Source of the DNA: CAYLJJ01 sp964384025 | GTDB lineage: Bacteria > Myxococcota_A > Bradymonadia > UBA7976 > UBA1532 | Direction: 5' to 3' | DNA length: 20,729 nucleotides | Assembly: GCA_964384025.1 (NCBI GenBank) | Contig: CAYLJJ010000102.1 | Location: 1 to 20,729 of the forward strand | Shown here: one piece after another, positions 1 through 7,739 of the stretch | How the letters are laid out: every line of letters begins with the position of its first letter | How positions within the stretch are numbered: position 1 is the first letter of the stretch | The notes under the pieces: generated by a model | Seen by the model: only the letters and a program-made list of their open reading frames with translations | Told to the model about the DNA's origin: nothing | Database searches by the model: none | Translations under genes and position numbers: made by a program

Positions 1-263
1 GCTCTACATAAGTTCAGGTAATAGAGGCCGAACCACCAAATCCGGCGGACTCAGCATAATGCAAGAAAGCGTGGAAAAGCGGTATTGCATTCGCTCATAG
101 AAACTTTGGTTTCACGACCTCAAAACGCATATTGAGCCTCCGTATATATTCGCGCGAGGGCTGATCAGGAGATGGACCTCCTCCTTTATATCAACATTGG
201 GGCCAGCGAGGAGCCGCCGCCCAAGCCTGCGCCAACGCGGTCGAGTTGAGCGAGGAATAGTCC
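1..263. other. 5' flank with no intact gene
   Basis: No intact coding region or RNA gene was found in this stretch. From about 201 the plus frame that later becomes the broken cysteine-rich gene is already open and reads a Cys/Ala-containing segment (ACANAVELSEE). It is then cut by an in-frame TAG at 258-260. The decayed gene may therefore originally have begun upstream of 264, but nothing further upstream is recognisable. Confidence 0.4.
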
Positions 264-1262
264 GTGCGCTTCTTGGAGCATCCCGTCCTGGTGCGCTTTG
301 GGACCTCCTGCGCCTTCAATCGCTTGACAGATGAGGTGCTGCGCTTTGAACTGAATGAGGAGAGTCATGTTCGCTTGGAGGCCCCAGACCGCCCCGATGC
401 CAGCTTCTCTCTACGACGAGAGTGTGAGGGGAGATCTGCAGCAGCCTGGGCCTGGAGCTACGCCTGGAGGCGGGGGTGTGGTTTGTCGTGGTCAGCCATG
501 GGCTTTTGGCAGGGCCTCTTGAGATCAGGATGAGCAGCCTGCCCGCTCAGTGTGAGGGAGAGGGAGACTGCCTAGAGGGCAGTCTCTGCACTCTTGATGG
601 CTGTCGTCCTCCCTGCATCAACATCGCAGATTGCTTTGGCGCTCAGATCTGCCAAGAGGAGTGCGTGACAGATACTGACTGCCTCGGCATCCGTGCCTGT
701 GAGGCGGGGCGTTGCATTAACCCAGACTGTGAGCTGCACAGTGACTGTCCCGATGTCTGCATCAACCGTATCTGTGAAGCGCGTGTGCCCGCTGAGTGTG
801 ATCCTCAACAGCCCTGCCCGGATGCTCAGAACTGCACTCTGCTCGGGGCCTGCCTCCTTGACGCCCCCTGCGTTAACGATGGAAGTTGACCCGAGGCTCG
901 CCCTTACTGTGACGCGGGGCGTTGCTTCAGCTGCCTTCGGGATGAGGACTGTGTATCCTCTGCAGAGTGCATCCAAGGTCGCTGTAAGTTTACGGGGGTC
1001 TGTAGGCAGGGTGAGGATTGTCCAGGACTGTGATTTCCCCCTGGGAGGCTCCAGTTTGGCCTACTTTGATCTCTCAGAGCCTGCCCTTGTCAGCTTGGAT
1101 GTCCAGGGCGCTCACTTTGGCTTGGCGATGGCGACTAGGGAGCGCTGTGAAGATCCCAACAGTGAGCTGATCTGCTCTACAACGCAGGAGGGTCGGATCA
1201 AGAATCTGGCCTTGGAGGCTGGGCGCTACTTTTCGTTATTTTGGACGGTCAGGAACGTTTAG
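264..1262 (+). pseudogene. Decayed cysteine-rich exported protein with PPC-like beta domains
   Basis: The coding sense moves between two frames. Frame 3 from 264 reads a beta-rich segment (LRFELNEESHVRLEA). Near 425-430 the sense moves to frame 2, which reads LRLEAGVWFVVV and then a run of Dickkopf-like cysteine modules (CEGEGDCLEGSLC and similar) to a TGA at 887-889. The same frame stays cysteine-rich past that stop (YCDAGRCFSC, CIQGRC) to a second TGA at 1031. Frame 3 then resumes with FDLSEPALVSLDV and ends LALEAGRYFSLFW. The flanking beta segments resemble the bacterial pre-peptidase C-terminal (PPC) domain and match domains in the two intact Cys-rich proteins of this window (compare the ERCEDPNSELIC region with SDCAEAASELIC). 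At least two frameshifts and one or two nonsense codons make a functional product unlikely. No signal peptide is visible. Assembly error is an alternative explanation for some lesions. Confidence 0.65.
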
Positions 1263-1279
1263 AGGCGAACCTGCTGCTG

Positions 1280-1317
1280 GAATAGCATCGCTATCCTCAA
1301 CAAGAGTAGCGCTATTC
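1280..1317. terminator. Imperfect inverted repeat between convergent genes
   Basis: The arms GAATAGC and GCTATTC pair, with an inner GCTA/TAGC pairing separated by a small bulge. The hairpin lies between the end of the plus-strand broken gene and the end of the minus-strand VOC gene, where a bidirectional terminator would be expected. There is no clear T-tract, so the call is weak. Confidence 0.25.
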
Positions 1318-1373
1318 GATGCAGACTCAGAGAGGGAGCTATTTCTCCGCCGGGGTCCTTGATAGAAGCCCTG

Positions 1374-1805
1374 CTACTCGATCACCAGACTCCCGTCGTC
1401 GTTGAATGTCCAGGAGTCCGCGTAGGCAACCTCCCAGAGGTATCCATCCAGATCGGCGAAGTAACCGCTGTACCCTCCCCAGAAAGTGTCTTGAGCCGGT
1501 TTCTTGATGGTCCCTCCGGCTGCCTCCGCCCGAGAGAGAAGGAGATCGACTTCTTCCTTAGTCCGGGTGTTGTGGGCGAGGGTGATTCCCGGAAAGGGAG
1601 ATCGCTCCCTGGGTATGTCGAGTGAGACATCTTCGGCCAGTTTGTCGAAAGGGTAGAGAGCCAGGCAGGCTCCAGAGGTCTTGAAGAAGACGATCACAGC
1701 GTCTTTCTTCGCTGATGTTGGAAGCCCGAGCCCCTCTTTGTAGAAGTAGGTGGATCGCTTCAGGTCACTGACCCCAAGGGTGATGATAGAAATGCGTGGT
1801 TCCAC
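1374..1805 (-). CDS. VOC family protein (glyoxalase/bleomycin-resistance/dioxygenase fold)
   Basis: This is a 143-residue protein of typical single VOC-domain length, probably cytoplasmic. It opens with a beta strand and helix of VOC type (ISIITLGVSDLKRSTYFYKEGLGL) and ends with the family hallmark FADLDGYLWEVAY. In metal-dependent relatives the Glu of that last motif is a ligand. The usual first His ligand is replaced in the ITLGV strand, so a classical glyoxalase I activity is doubtful and the substrate cannot be named. The start chosen is GTG at 1805, which has an AGGAGG Shine-Dalgarno sequence five bases upstream. The frame is open further upstream, to an ATG near 1877, but that extension is not VOC-like. 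The gene sits 75 bp downstream of the antiporter gene on the same strand and may be cotranscribed with it. Confidence 0.85.
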   Translation of the reverse strand: MEPRISIITLGVSDLKRSTYFYKEGLGLPTSAKKDAVIVFFKTSGACLALYPFDKLAEDVSLDIPRERSPFPGITLAHNTRTKEEVDLLLSRAEAAGGTIKKPAQDTFWGGYSGYFADLDGYLWEVAYADSWTFNDDGSLVIE

Positions 1806-1816
1806 GGATACCTCCT
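1806..1816 (-). promoter_or_regulatory. Strong ribosome binding site fixing the VOC gene GTG start
   Basis: The minus strand reads AGGAGG (complement of 1811-1816), then five bases, then GTG at 1805. This match decides the start against the longer open frame. Confidence 0.7.
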
Positions 1817-1880
1817 GTCGTCGTTCGAGAGAGAACCTTGTCGTCGCTGGGTCCTCCTCCCACATCAAGGGATCCACGAG

Positions 1881-4058
1881 CTACTCTCGGGCACGGATTA
1901 AACGCAGGATCTCATCGGGCGTCGTGGCGGTGGTCAGCCGTTTGATGAGGGCCTCGTCGCTGCCGAGGTGAGCGAGCGCAGCGAGACTCTGCAGGTGAGC
2001 CTCGGCGGCGTGCTTGGGCGACAGTACGAGGAAGATCAGGCGCACATCTGCTTTCACCCCCTGGATCTTACTGGGCATCGTCCCGATCCAGGCTTGGGGG
2101 TGCTTGAGCCCTTCGCAGTAGGCATGGGGGATGACAATCCCCTCGCCCACAACAACCGAGTTTATGAGGGCCTTGCGCGCCACAATCTCCTCAAGCTTCG
2201 CTTTGACATTCACGCCGTCGAAAACCCCACGAGCATCTTCAAGCAACTTCAGCAACGCTGCTTCGAAGGAGATCCCCTCCTCGAACGCGTGAGCACCCTG
2301 GATCAAGCCCGCGAGGTGTGGCACCGGCGCACGCAGCACTATCGCGCAGGTCCCCTTTTCACCCAACCAAGCACCATCCATGGATACATCAGATCCCCGT
2401 GTGGTAAAGAGCAGTTGATCATCACAGCCGAGATGCACCGCCTCGGTAGCTGGAAGGATCGCGAAACGAGCGGCGGCGGCCTCAAGCCCGTGAGCCATCT
2501 CCGCCGGCGACGGGAGATGTGTCCACACGGGCTGTCCATGTTTGCTCTTGTTCGCCTGCGTCGCCGTCTTTTCGTCCGACCATCGGAAGATGTGACCGCT
2601 CGGCAACGCACGACCCCAGTGTCGGCACACAAGGCGGTTGAGCTGAGCGTTGGACGACACTGACAGCAACCAACCGACATGCCCCAGCGCGGGGTGCGAG
2701 ATGAGATCGGGATCGAGCGGATCACCCTGGAGGATCGCCATACCCGACCCGCAAGATTGACAGTCTGGATCCAGATCGGAGCCGACCACGACGGCCTCGG
2801 CGCCCGCACGGCTCAAGACGTGGCCGATCTCCAACGCCAACGAGGCCTCGCCGAGGATCAACCAAGCGTCACGGGGCGGCTTCTCAAGCCGGAGCCAGCG
2901 TACCAGCAGCGGCGCGGTCAGGCCCTGCACGACGACAGTGGCGCCGATCACCGCGAACGTGAATGTCTCAATGGCCACGGAGCCCTCGATCCCCTCCCGG
3001 CCCAACTCGAGCGCGACCAGTGATGACATGGAGGCGGCAACGATGCCTCGGGGAGCAAGCCAAGACATGAAGACCCGATCTCGCCAGTCGAAGTCCTGAC
3101 TGCGCGTGGCCAACAGCACGCTGATAGGGCGGAGTAGGAACATCACGACGATCAACAGGATGGCCAGCTCCACCCTGAGGTCCCAAAAGCGCTGCAGTTC
3201 AAGCCGGGCACTGAGTAGGATGAAGAGCAGGCCGATGGACAGCTCAGTGAGTTCGAGCTTAAAACGCTTGATCGATTTAAGTTGTGGCGGCTTGCGGACG
3301 CCAAGCACGAGGCCAGCGATGATCACCGCAAGAATCCCTGACTCGTGCAGCACCATATCGCAGGCGCCGAATAGCAAAAGCGCGACGGTGAGCACCACGA
3401 TGTTGATCTGATCGCGCGGCAAAATCTCGGAACGCAGCAGCTTATCGAGCCCGAGGCCGACGAGGCCGCCGACGAGCAGGCCAAAGATGAGCCGCAGGCC
3501 AAAGGTGCCTACGGCGCCGAGGTAGCCGCTGAAGCCGCCAGCGGTGACCCACTCGAAGCAGAGGATGGCAACAAATACGCCCACCGCGTCGATGAGGACA
3601 CCCTCCCAGTAGAGCACATGGTAGAGGCGATCACGGACGCCGAGGCGCCGCAGGAGCGGCGAGACGACGGTGGGACCCGTCACGATGACGAGGCTGCCGC
3701 CGAGTAGCGCCACGACAGGAGGGAGATCCAGCACGATCCATAGAGCGAGCGTGCTGCCGAACCAGGTGACGGCAACGCCCACGGTCAACAGACGGATGAT
3801 CGTCTTCGACGCCTTACGGTAGCCGCTGAGATCCAGAGTGAGCCCGCCCTCGAACAGGATGATGGCCACGGCCAACTGCACAATCGTGCGCAACCCTGGA
3901 CCGAGGGTCTCGGGCTGAACGATCCCAAGCCCCTCCGGCCCGAGCACGATGCCGCCGCCGAGCAGTAACGCGATGGACGGCAGCTTGAGGCGCGGCGCGA
4001 TAGCGAGGAGCAGAGCGCCCACGGCGGCGGCGAGTGCCAAGGTGAGGCTGATAGTCAC
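1881..4058 (-). CDS. Cation/proton antiporter fused to a TrkA-N-like and a PTS EIIA domain
   Basis: This is a 725-residue membrane protein. Residues 1-390 form about a dozen hydrophobic segments of the CPA Na+(K+)/H+ exchanger type. They carry VTGPTVVSPLL (126-136), the acidic pair E152/D157 in WEGVLIDAVG, and the PRGIVAASMSSL segment near 336-347. Residues ~397-490 look like a Rossmann-type TrkA-N/RCK domain (ILGEASLALEIGHVLSRAGAEAVVVGSD), although the glycine motif is degenerate. Residues ~540-590 resemble RCK-C. Residues ~595-725 match a fructose/nitrogen-type EIIA domain with the phospho-acceptor His645 in IVIPHAY. Plain antiporters are usually 400-600 residues. The added EIIA suggests that transport is controlled by phosphotransfer, which is an inference. 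The start is a GTG with GGAGG four bases upstream. The exchanged ion is not determinable from sequence. Confidence 0.9.
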   Translation of the reverse strand: MTISLTLALAAAVGALLLAIAPRLKLPSIALLLGGGIVLGPEGLGIVQPETLGPGLRTIVQLAVAIILFEGGLTLDLSGYRKASKTIIRLLTVGVAVTWFGSTLALWIVLDLPPVVALLGGSLVIVTGPTVVSPLLRRLGVRDRLYHVLYWEGVLIDAVGVFVAILCFEWVTAGGFSGYLGAVGTFGLRLIFGLLVGGLVGLGLDKLLRSEILPRDQINIVVLTVALLLFGACDMVLHESGILAVIIAGLVLGVRKPPQLKSIKRFKLELTELSIGLLFILLSARLELQRFWDLRVELAILLIVVMFLLRPISVLLATRSQDFDWRDRVFMSWLAPRGIVAASMSSLVALELGREGIEGSVAIETFTFAVIGATVVVQGLTAPLLVRWLRLEKPPRDAWLILGEASLALEIGHVLSRAGAEAVVVGSDLDPDCQSCGSGMAILQGDPLDPDLISHPALGHVGWLLSVSSNAQLNRLVCRHWGRALPSGHIFRWSDEKTATQANKSKHGQPVWTHLPSPAEMAHGLEAAAARFAILPATEAVHLGCDDQLLFTTRGSDVSMDGAWLGEKGTCAIVLRAPVPHLAGLIQGAHAFEEGISFEAALLKLLEDARGVFDGVNVKAKLEEIVARKALINSVVVGEGIVIPHAYCEGLKHPQAWIGTMPSKIQGVKADVRLIFLVLSPKHAAEAHLQSLAALAHLGSDEALIKRLTTATTPDEILRLIRARE

Positions 4059-4128
4059 GGGCCCTCCATATGGATCGAGGGTACGCGTGCATCGGGGTCA
4101 AACTCTGCGACGATAAGAAGGGGGATAG

Positions 4129-4280
4129 GAAATTCAAGCAACCCCCAGAAAGTATGTATGTACGCTTGATGTTCCAAAATCTCTCCACCGTCAGCTCCTC
4201 GAAGATAGATCTCCCCCCTCCCCGCGTCGAGCGGAATTTTCACCGCCCAAAATGCTCAGGTATCAGGAGACTCAATCGAG
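4129..4280. repeat. Dispersed ~150-bp repeat, copy A (left flank of AT-rich island)
   Basis: The copy begins with a 27-bp stretch identical to copy B (GAAATTCAAGCAACCCCCAG and the seven bases after it). It then aligns with small gaps and scattered substitutions through the shared GAGCGGAATTTTCACCG block and the AAAAT at 4249-4253. It continues through AGGTATCAGGAGACTCAATCGAG pieces to 4280. It is in the same orientation as copy B at 6426-6624 and lacks the palindromic insertion present there. It lies only about 70 bp upstream of the antiporter start codon. Confidence 0.85.
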
Positions 4281-4349
4281 CTGGAGTGCATGCGCCGCAG
4301 CGGTGCTCGGGCCTTGAGCCTTCAGGCCGAGATAGTAGATGGCGCTGTG

Positions 4350-4381
4350 GGGCTCTACCCACTCCAGAGGGGATAGAGCCC
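4350..4381. terminator. Hairpin with GGGCTCTA/TAGAGCCC arms
   Basis: The perfect 8-bp arms GGGCTCTA and TAGAGCCC enclose a 16-base loop that can itself pair (CCC/GGG). It lies downstream of the minus-strand gene ending at 4509. No T-tract follows on either strand, so a terminator role is only possible. Confidence 0.25.
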
Positions 4382-4508
4382 TGGGCGGGGGGGCTCAGAG
4401 CAGGCGAAACACGAGGCGGGTCAGATGAGCTGGAGGAAGGCGTCGAAAATCTCTCGATGAATACTTGATTATCGAATCAATTTTGAATTCGTCCCAGGAT
4501 CTTCACAG

Positions 4509-5456
4509 TCATTTGGATACGATGAAGTGACCGCTCGCATCGACTACTCGAACATTCACATCGCTGAACATGGTCTTTGTAGAGTTTAAATAATGTCTTA
4601 ATTTATATTGTCCGACTGAAGTTGGAGAGTAGGCAGAGAAGTCATATGAGTTGGCACTTCTAGCATGACCCAGTACGAAATCCCCATTAATCATTCCAAT
4701 TTTATAATTATATCCATCGAGTCTTCCACCTACAAATACACCGTCTGTCCATGTCGAAGATCTTGTCCCTAGTTTTCCCGTCTTTAAATAGATGTTTACT
4801 GGTAGCTTCTGTCCACTTCCAAATGGTTCGACACGGGCTCTGGACATATCAACACCAGAACTTGACATAATTGAGATTAGGCGATAGAGGTTGCTCTCTG
4901 GAGGCTTGTAATGTCCGCTGCTGTTGTCAATGAATATAAGATCACCATTGCTAACCCAAATCAATCCTGCAGACAATACAGGTTTACCGCCTAAAAAGCT
5001 CGAATGTCTGAGTTGCAGATTTCCTGAATGTTTATCGGTCGCAGCATATATATTTCCATCAATGTCAGCAGCATATATATACCCTGTTATATCATAACCT
5101 TTAGGTGAACCCACAGTCGTTAAGATTTGAGGGACGCCATCTTCATCACGCACCATGAGTTTGCCGTTTTCGATCAATACCTGATGTATAAAGCGATCTT
5201 CATCATCGAAATACCAAACATTCATGCTCGCCCCATCGTTAGCCTTGATTGTCTCGGCGCCCGCGTCAAAAAGCAAACGTTCAGCTGCAGTCTGATAATT
5301 TTCTTCGGGTCTCTGACCTTTAAGTCCCTGCCCACCCAAGAGATGAACATTCTTGTGGCTCTTGCGTGGATCGTGTAATGGAGTGCTCTCTGGTCCAGTC
5401 AGAGGGAGCCTCTCTCTTCGAAATTCTGCCTCGAGGCCTTTAGCATGCCCTCCTGA
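4509..5456 (-). pseudogene. C-terminal part of a split protein with an HSSF...SGHY module
   Basis: The frame is open from just after the TGA at 5457-5459 and is the same frame as the upstream gene fragment. The first internal start is a TTG at 5339, giving 276 residues without a visible Shine-Dalgarno, so independent translation is doubtful. The sequence reads a DEDG-type acidic segment, then YIYAADIDGNIYAA, then HSSFLGGKPVLSAG and, about 25 residues on, SGHYKPP. From memory, this order (G-N-I-Y, H-S-S-F-x(n)-P-V-x-x-A-G, S-G-H-Y) recurs at the C-terminus of uncharacterised bacterial proteins, including some from myxobacteria. I know of no established activity for it. The last ~75 residues have no recognisable family. 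Base composition is clearly more AT-rich than the surrounding genes, which suggests acquisition. Confidence 0.6.
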
Positions 5457-6020
5457 TCAGATCAGGTCATGTTTAAGTTGGACTATCCTTACAGCGCTAC
5501 GAAGTCGAGAGCTTGGTGAAGGTGGTGGAGATGGTCTGAATCTCCTTGACATCAGATCCTGGCTGTTTTGTATCCTGCGCTTTTGTGCATCCATGGCTCT
5601 ACGAAACTTAGACCTCAGTAAGCCTGATTTAAGATATTGATCTATCTCTGCCCAACTCTTGGCTGTGTTGGATATGCCAGGTCTCTCAAACCCCAGATCT
5701 TCAAGCTCATACAGGGCTGTTTTGATGAGGCGCATTACCGCGGTCCTACGTACACTCTTTCTCCCATGTTTATGCTCAAGCCAAGTACAACAGGCGCGAG
5801 ATATAGCATATAGCAGCGGTATTCTTTGTGTTCGTTGAGATTCAAACTTTGCTACCAATCGATCAATCGCTAATAAATGTGCATTCTCACGTTTATGCAT
5901 GACCTTCTTAAAGAATACAGTGCTATAACGTTCAGATTGAGTTAGCCACTCTGCATATTGAGGCATAGAAGAGAGTTTCTGGGCTTCTGTAAGATTGGGT
6001 CTATTTTTATTCCGAGGCAT
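5457..6020 (-). CDS. N-terminal part of the split protein (hypothetical, helical)
   Basis: The fragment has 187 codons before TGA. The start chosen is ATG at 6020 (MPRNKNRPNLTEAQ), preceded by a purine-rich AGAAGAGAA. The frame extends to 6164 but that extension is Cys-rich and unlike the rest. The product is basic and mostly helical. Its middle (LYAISRACCTWLEHKHGRKS) resembles a helical segment I associate with the same uncharacterised proteins that carry the downstream HSSF/SGHY module. The C-terminal stretch is Pro/Ser-rich. The stop TGA is in exact frame with the following fragment, which remains open. The likeliest reading is one ancestral protein of about 503 codons broken by a nonsense mutation. 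A two-gene arrangement or stop readthrough remains possible. Function is unknown. Confidence 0.55.
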   Translation of the reverse strand: MPRNKNRPNLTEAQKLSSMPQYAEWLTQSERYSTVFFKKVMHKRENAHLLAIDRLVAKFESQRTQRIPLLYAISRACCTWLEHKHGRKSVRRTAVMRLIKTALYELEDLGFERPGISNTAKSWAEIDQYLKSGLLRSKFRRAMDAQKRRIQNSQDLMSRRFRPSPPPSPSSRLRSAVRIVQLKHDLI

Positions 6021-6425
6021 TTCTCTTCTTCTGTTATATGCAATCGCCTTGGATCCAGCGCAACAATATATGTTTATCACGGGATAGCGAAACACTCCAA
6101 CACAAGTTCGCACATTGGTGAAAGTTTCACATGGGGTAAAAATCACAGCCCTTCGCTCCTCCAAAGAGGAATTTTTAACCTTTTCTGTTTTATCTACACA
6201 TGAAATTAGAAAACATTGGATCGATATGTCTTTAAACCTGTAGTATTGTGAATTACATGGTCAGAATAGCCATTGTTTCCTGGGAAACCGGTTGAAAGCC
6301 TTCACATGGTTTTACTGGAGTTTCAATGGTAAAATTCAGCGTTAATTTAGCAATCATAGGAGCAAAACCCGTATTGACAAGCGATATGGGCTAGGCCCTT
6401 CGACAACTGGAATGTCTGTGGGTAT
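6021..6425. other. AT-rich leader region of the split gene, no gene seen
   Basis: This is low-GC sequence upstream of the split minus-strand gene. Several TATA-like hexamers occur on the minus strand close to the start, but none has a well-placed -35. A short perfect palindrome, GTTTCC-TG-GGAAAC, lies at 6275-6288. No coding or RNA gene is supported. Confidence 0.4.
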
Positions 6426-6624
6426 GAAATTCAAGCAACCCCCAGAAAGTATACGTGTACGCTTGATATTCCAAAATTTTTTCCACAGTCAGCATCCGAA
6501 AAATAGATATTCTCCCGCGCCGAGCGGAATTTTCACCGTCCAAAATATTAATAGGTGCCAAGAAACGGAGAGTCGCCTGGAGGTGAAATCCCTTCAGGCG
6601 ACTCTCCGAAGAAACCCAATCGAG
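6426..6624. repeat. Dispersed ~150-bp repeat, copy B, carrying a palindromic insertion
   Basis: This is a direct repeat of copy A at 4129-4280. Homology runs from GAAATTCAAGCAACCCCCAG through the shared GAGCGGAATTTTCACCG block to AAAAT at 6546. It then continues through AGGTGCCA, is interrupted by a 43-bp palindromic insertion with one extra copy of AAGAAA, and resumes with CCCAATCGAG to 6624. After removing the insertion, the last 23 aligned bases differ from copy A only by five transitions. Overall identity, counted by eye, is roughly 80%. Confidence 0.85.
6560..6615. mobile_element. MITE-like palindromic insertion with target duplication
   Basis: The insertion (6566-6608) has perfect 14-bp inverted ends, CGGAGAGTCGCCTG and CAGGCGACTCTCCG. 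The 15-base centre pairs further (AGG/CCT). It is flanked by AAGAAA at 6560-6565 and again at 6609-6614; if the shared next C is counted, the duplication is 7 bp. Copy A of the host repeat has a single corresponding site (AGGAGA) at this point, so the empty site is visible in this same window. At ~43 bp it is very small for a MITE, and a palindromic REP-like element is an alternative. Confidence 0.6.
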
Positions 6625-6945
6625 TATTTGGGGCTTCGTTCTGCCAGCCCGCAACGCTTGGACAGATGTTTGAGGTTCAAGGAGCTCAAGCCGGCGCCCT
6701 GTCGTGTTCATCCAGCTCGAGCCTGCGTGAGCCTCGGCTTGCCGAAGATCCCCGAATTGCCTGCCTGAGTAGCTCGATCGAAAGGGCGAGGCGGCTCCTC
6801 TTCAACTGCTAAAGCTGGAGCCAGTGGGGTGGGGAAAAACAGATTTAAACATTATTGGCAATGATGACCTTTATCTTGGGCGATGAACTGCTTGTTTGAG
6901 ATGGACAAGATGAGGGTGGCCAGGGGGGGACGCAGCCAAGGGGCT
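6625..6945. other. Intergenic region, nothing recognised
   Basis: These are about 320 bp between repeat copy B and the end of the FMN reductase gene. Short open frames are present but none has a start with a ribosome binding site or a recognisable product. No terminator with a T-tract is visible. Confidence 0.4.
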
Positions 6946-7470
6946 TCAGCTCAGACGGCCTATGGCCTCGGCGAGTTGAGCTTGCAAATCGGCGTTTGTA
7001 AGTTGGCCAGTGGCCCCGTCGAAGTTCTGGTAGAAGCTGGGGATCGACAGGCTGGCGCGAAGATCAGCGCCGAAGTAGAGCGCCGACATCACTGCTGTGG
7101 CGAGCACGTTGCTGGCACCGTGGGGCCCCGGAGACGTGGCCAACCAAACCGCCGGCTTGCCCTGAAACACCTTCTTTTCGGCGCGGGAGCACCAGTCATA
7201 GATGTTCTTATAGGCCGCGCTGTAGCTGCCGTTGTGCTCGGCAAACGAGATGATGATCGCGTCGGCCGCGCCGAGCTTGGCCAAGAACGCCTGGACCCGC
7301 TCAGGGATGCCGCCCTCGGCCTCACGATCGGCGCTGTAGATAGGCATCTCGTAGTCGTTGAGGTCCAAGACCTCCACTTTGGCGTTCGCCACGAGGCTCG
7401 CCGCGTAGGTGGCGAGTTGTTTGTTGATGGACTGACGGCTGCTGCTGGCACCAAACGCGAGGATCTTCAT
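6946..7470 (-). CDS. NADPH-dependent FMN reductase family protein
   Basis: This is a 174-residue flavodoxin-like oxidoreductase, the usual length for the family. The N-terminus carries the FMN phosphate-binding loop after a beta strand (MKILAFGASSSRQSINKQLA). The middle has EHNGSYSAAYKNIYDW, equivalent to the E-Y-N-G-S...K-N-x-x-D-W motif of NADPH-dependent FMN reductases and quinone or azo reductases. VWLATSPGPHGA follows as the third flavin-contacting segment. The start is ATG at 7470, with GGAG upstream. A frame extension to 7506 adds residues that do not fit the family. The family reduces flavins, quinones, azo dyes or chromate with NAD(P)H; the substrate here is unknown. A DoxX-like remnant ends 28 bp upstream on the same strand, so the two probably formed an operon. 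Confidence 0.9.
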   Translation of the reverse strand: MKILAFGASSSRQSINKQLATYAASLVANAKVEVLDLNDYEMPIYSADREAEGGIPERVQAFLAKLGAADAIIISFAEHNGSYSAAYKNIYDWCSRAEKKVFQGKPAVWLATSPGPHGASNVLATAVMSALYFGADLRASLSIPSFYQNFDGATGQLTNADLQAQLAEAIGRLS

Positions 7471-7498
7471 AGTGGGCACTCCGATGCATGAGAGGGGA

Positions 7499-7737
7499 TC
7501 AAGCACACCGACGAGATGCGGGACGCAGCAGATAGGATGCGACAGTCAGCACCGCGAAGCCGACGACGGACGCGCTGTGGGCCAAGGCGTCACCCACCGC
7601 GAGGTAAGAGATCAGCCCACCGCTCATGGCAAATTATGACGCCCGCGTAGGCCCACTCTTTGACCCGCGCCATGCCGGGCATAACCAGCACGATGGCTGC
7701 AGCTACATACCAGCTCCCCAAAATGGGTGCTGATCCA
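7499..7737 (-). pseudogene. Truncated, frameshifted DoxX-like membrane protein
   Basis: The minus strand reads PILGSWYVAAAIVLVMPG followed by MARVKEWAYAGVI. The sense then moves to the neighbouring frame at about 7627 (MSGGLISYLAVGDALAHSAS, then FAVLTVASYLLRPASRR) and ends at TGA 7499-7501. This matches the second half of small DoxX-like (DUF4870-sized) membrane proteins, whose hallmark is a P-G-x-x-R-x-K-E-W-A-Y-A-G loop. The N-terminal half, about 60 residues, is missing. The homology stops near 7735, just where the integrase remnant begins on the other strand. The lesions are therefore one truncation and one frameshift. The family label rests on the loop and the C-terminal L-R-P motif. Confidence 0.7.
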
Positions 7738-7739
7738 CC

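Larger units (their letters stand above)
4059..4508. other. Intergenic region holding repeat copy A and small hairpins
   Basis: No convincing gene lies in this 450-bp gap. It contains the left copy of the dispersed repeat (4129-4280), a hairpin at 4350-4381, and a small palindrome TTGATT-ATCG-AATCAA at 4465-4480. The 5' leader of the antiporter gene lies at its left edge. A 62-codon minus-strand frame (4055-4243) overlaps the antiporter start, but the matching frame in the other repeat copy is interrupted, so it is not called as a gene. Confidence 0.5.

Noticed and set aside
1374..1877. The longer VOC open frame starting at 1877
   Set aside because: The extra 24 residues do not fit the fold, while GTG at 1805 has an AGGAGG site at proper spacing.
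1968..2663. A 231-codon plus-strand frame opposite the antiporter C-terminal domains
   Set aside because: The minus strand reads a continuous antiporter/EIIA protein with clear motifs. The plus frame has no recognisable domain.
4055..4243. A 62-codon minus-strand frame within repeat A, overlapping the antiporter GTG start
   Set aside because: The equivalent frame in repeat copy B is broken by a stop, and the differences between the copies are not concentrated at third positions. The repeat looks non-coding.
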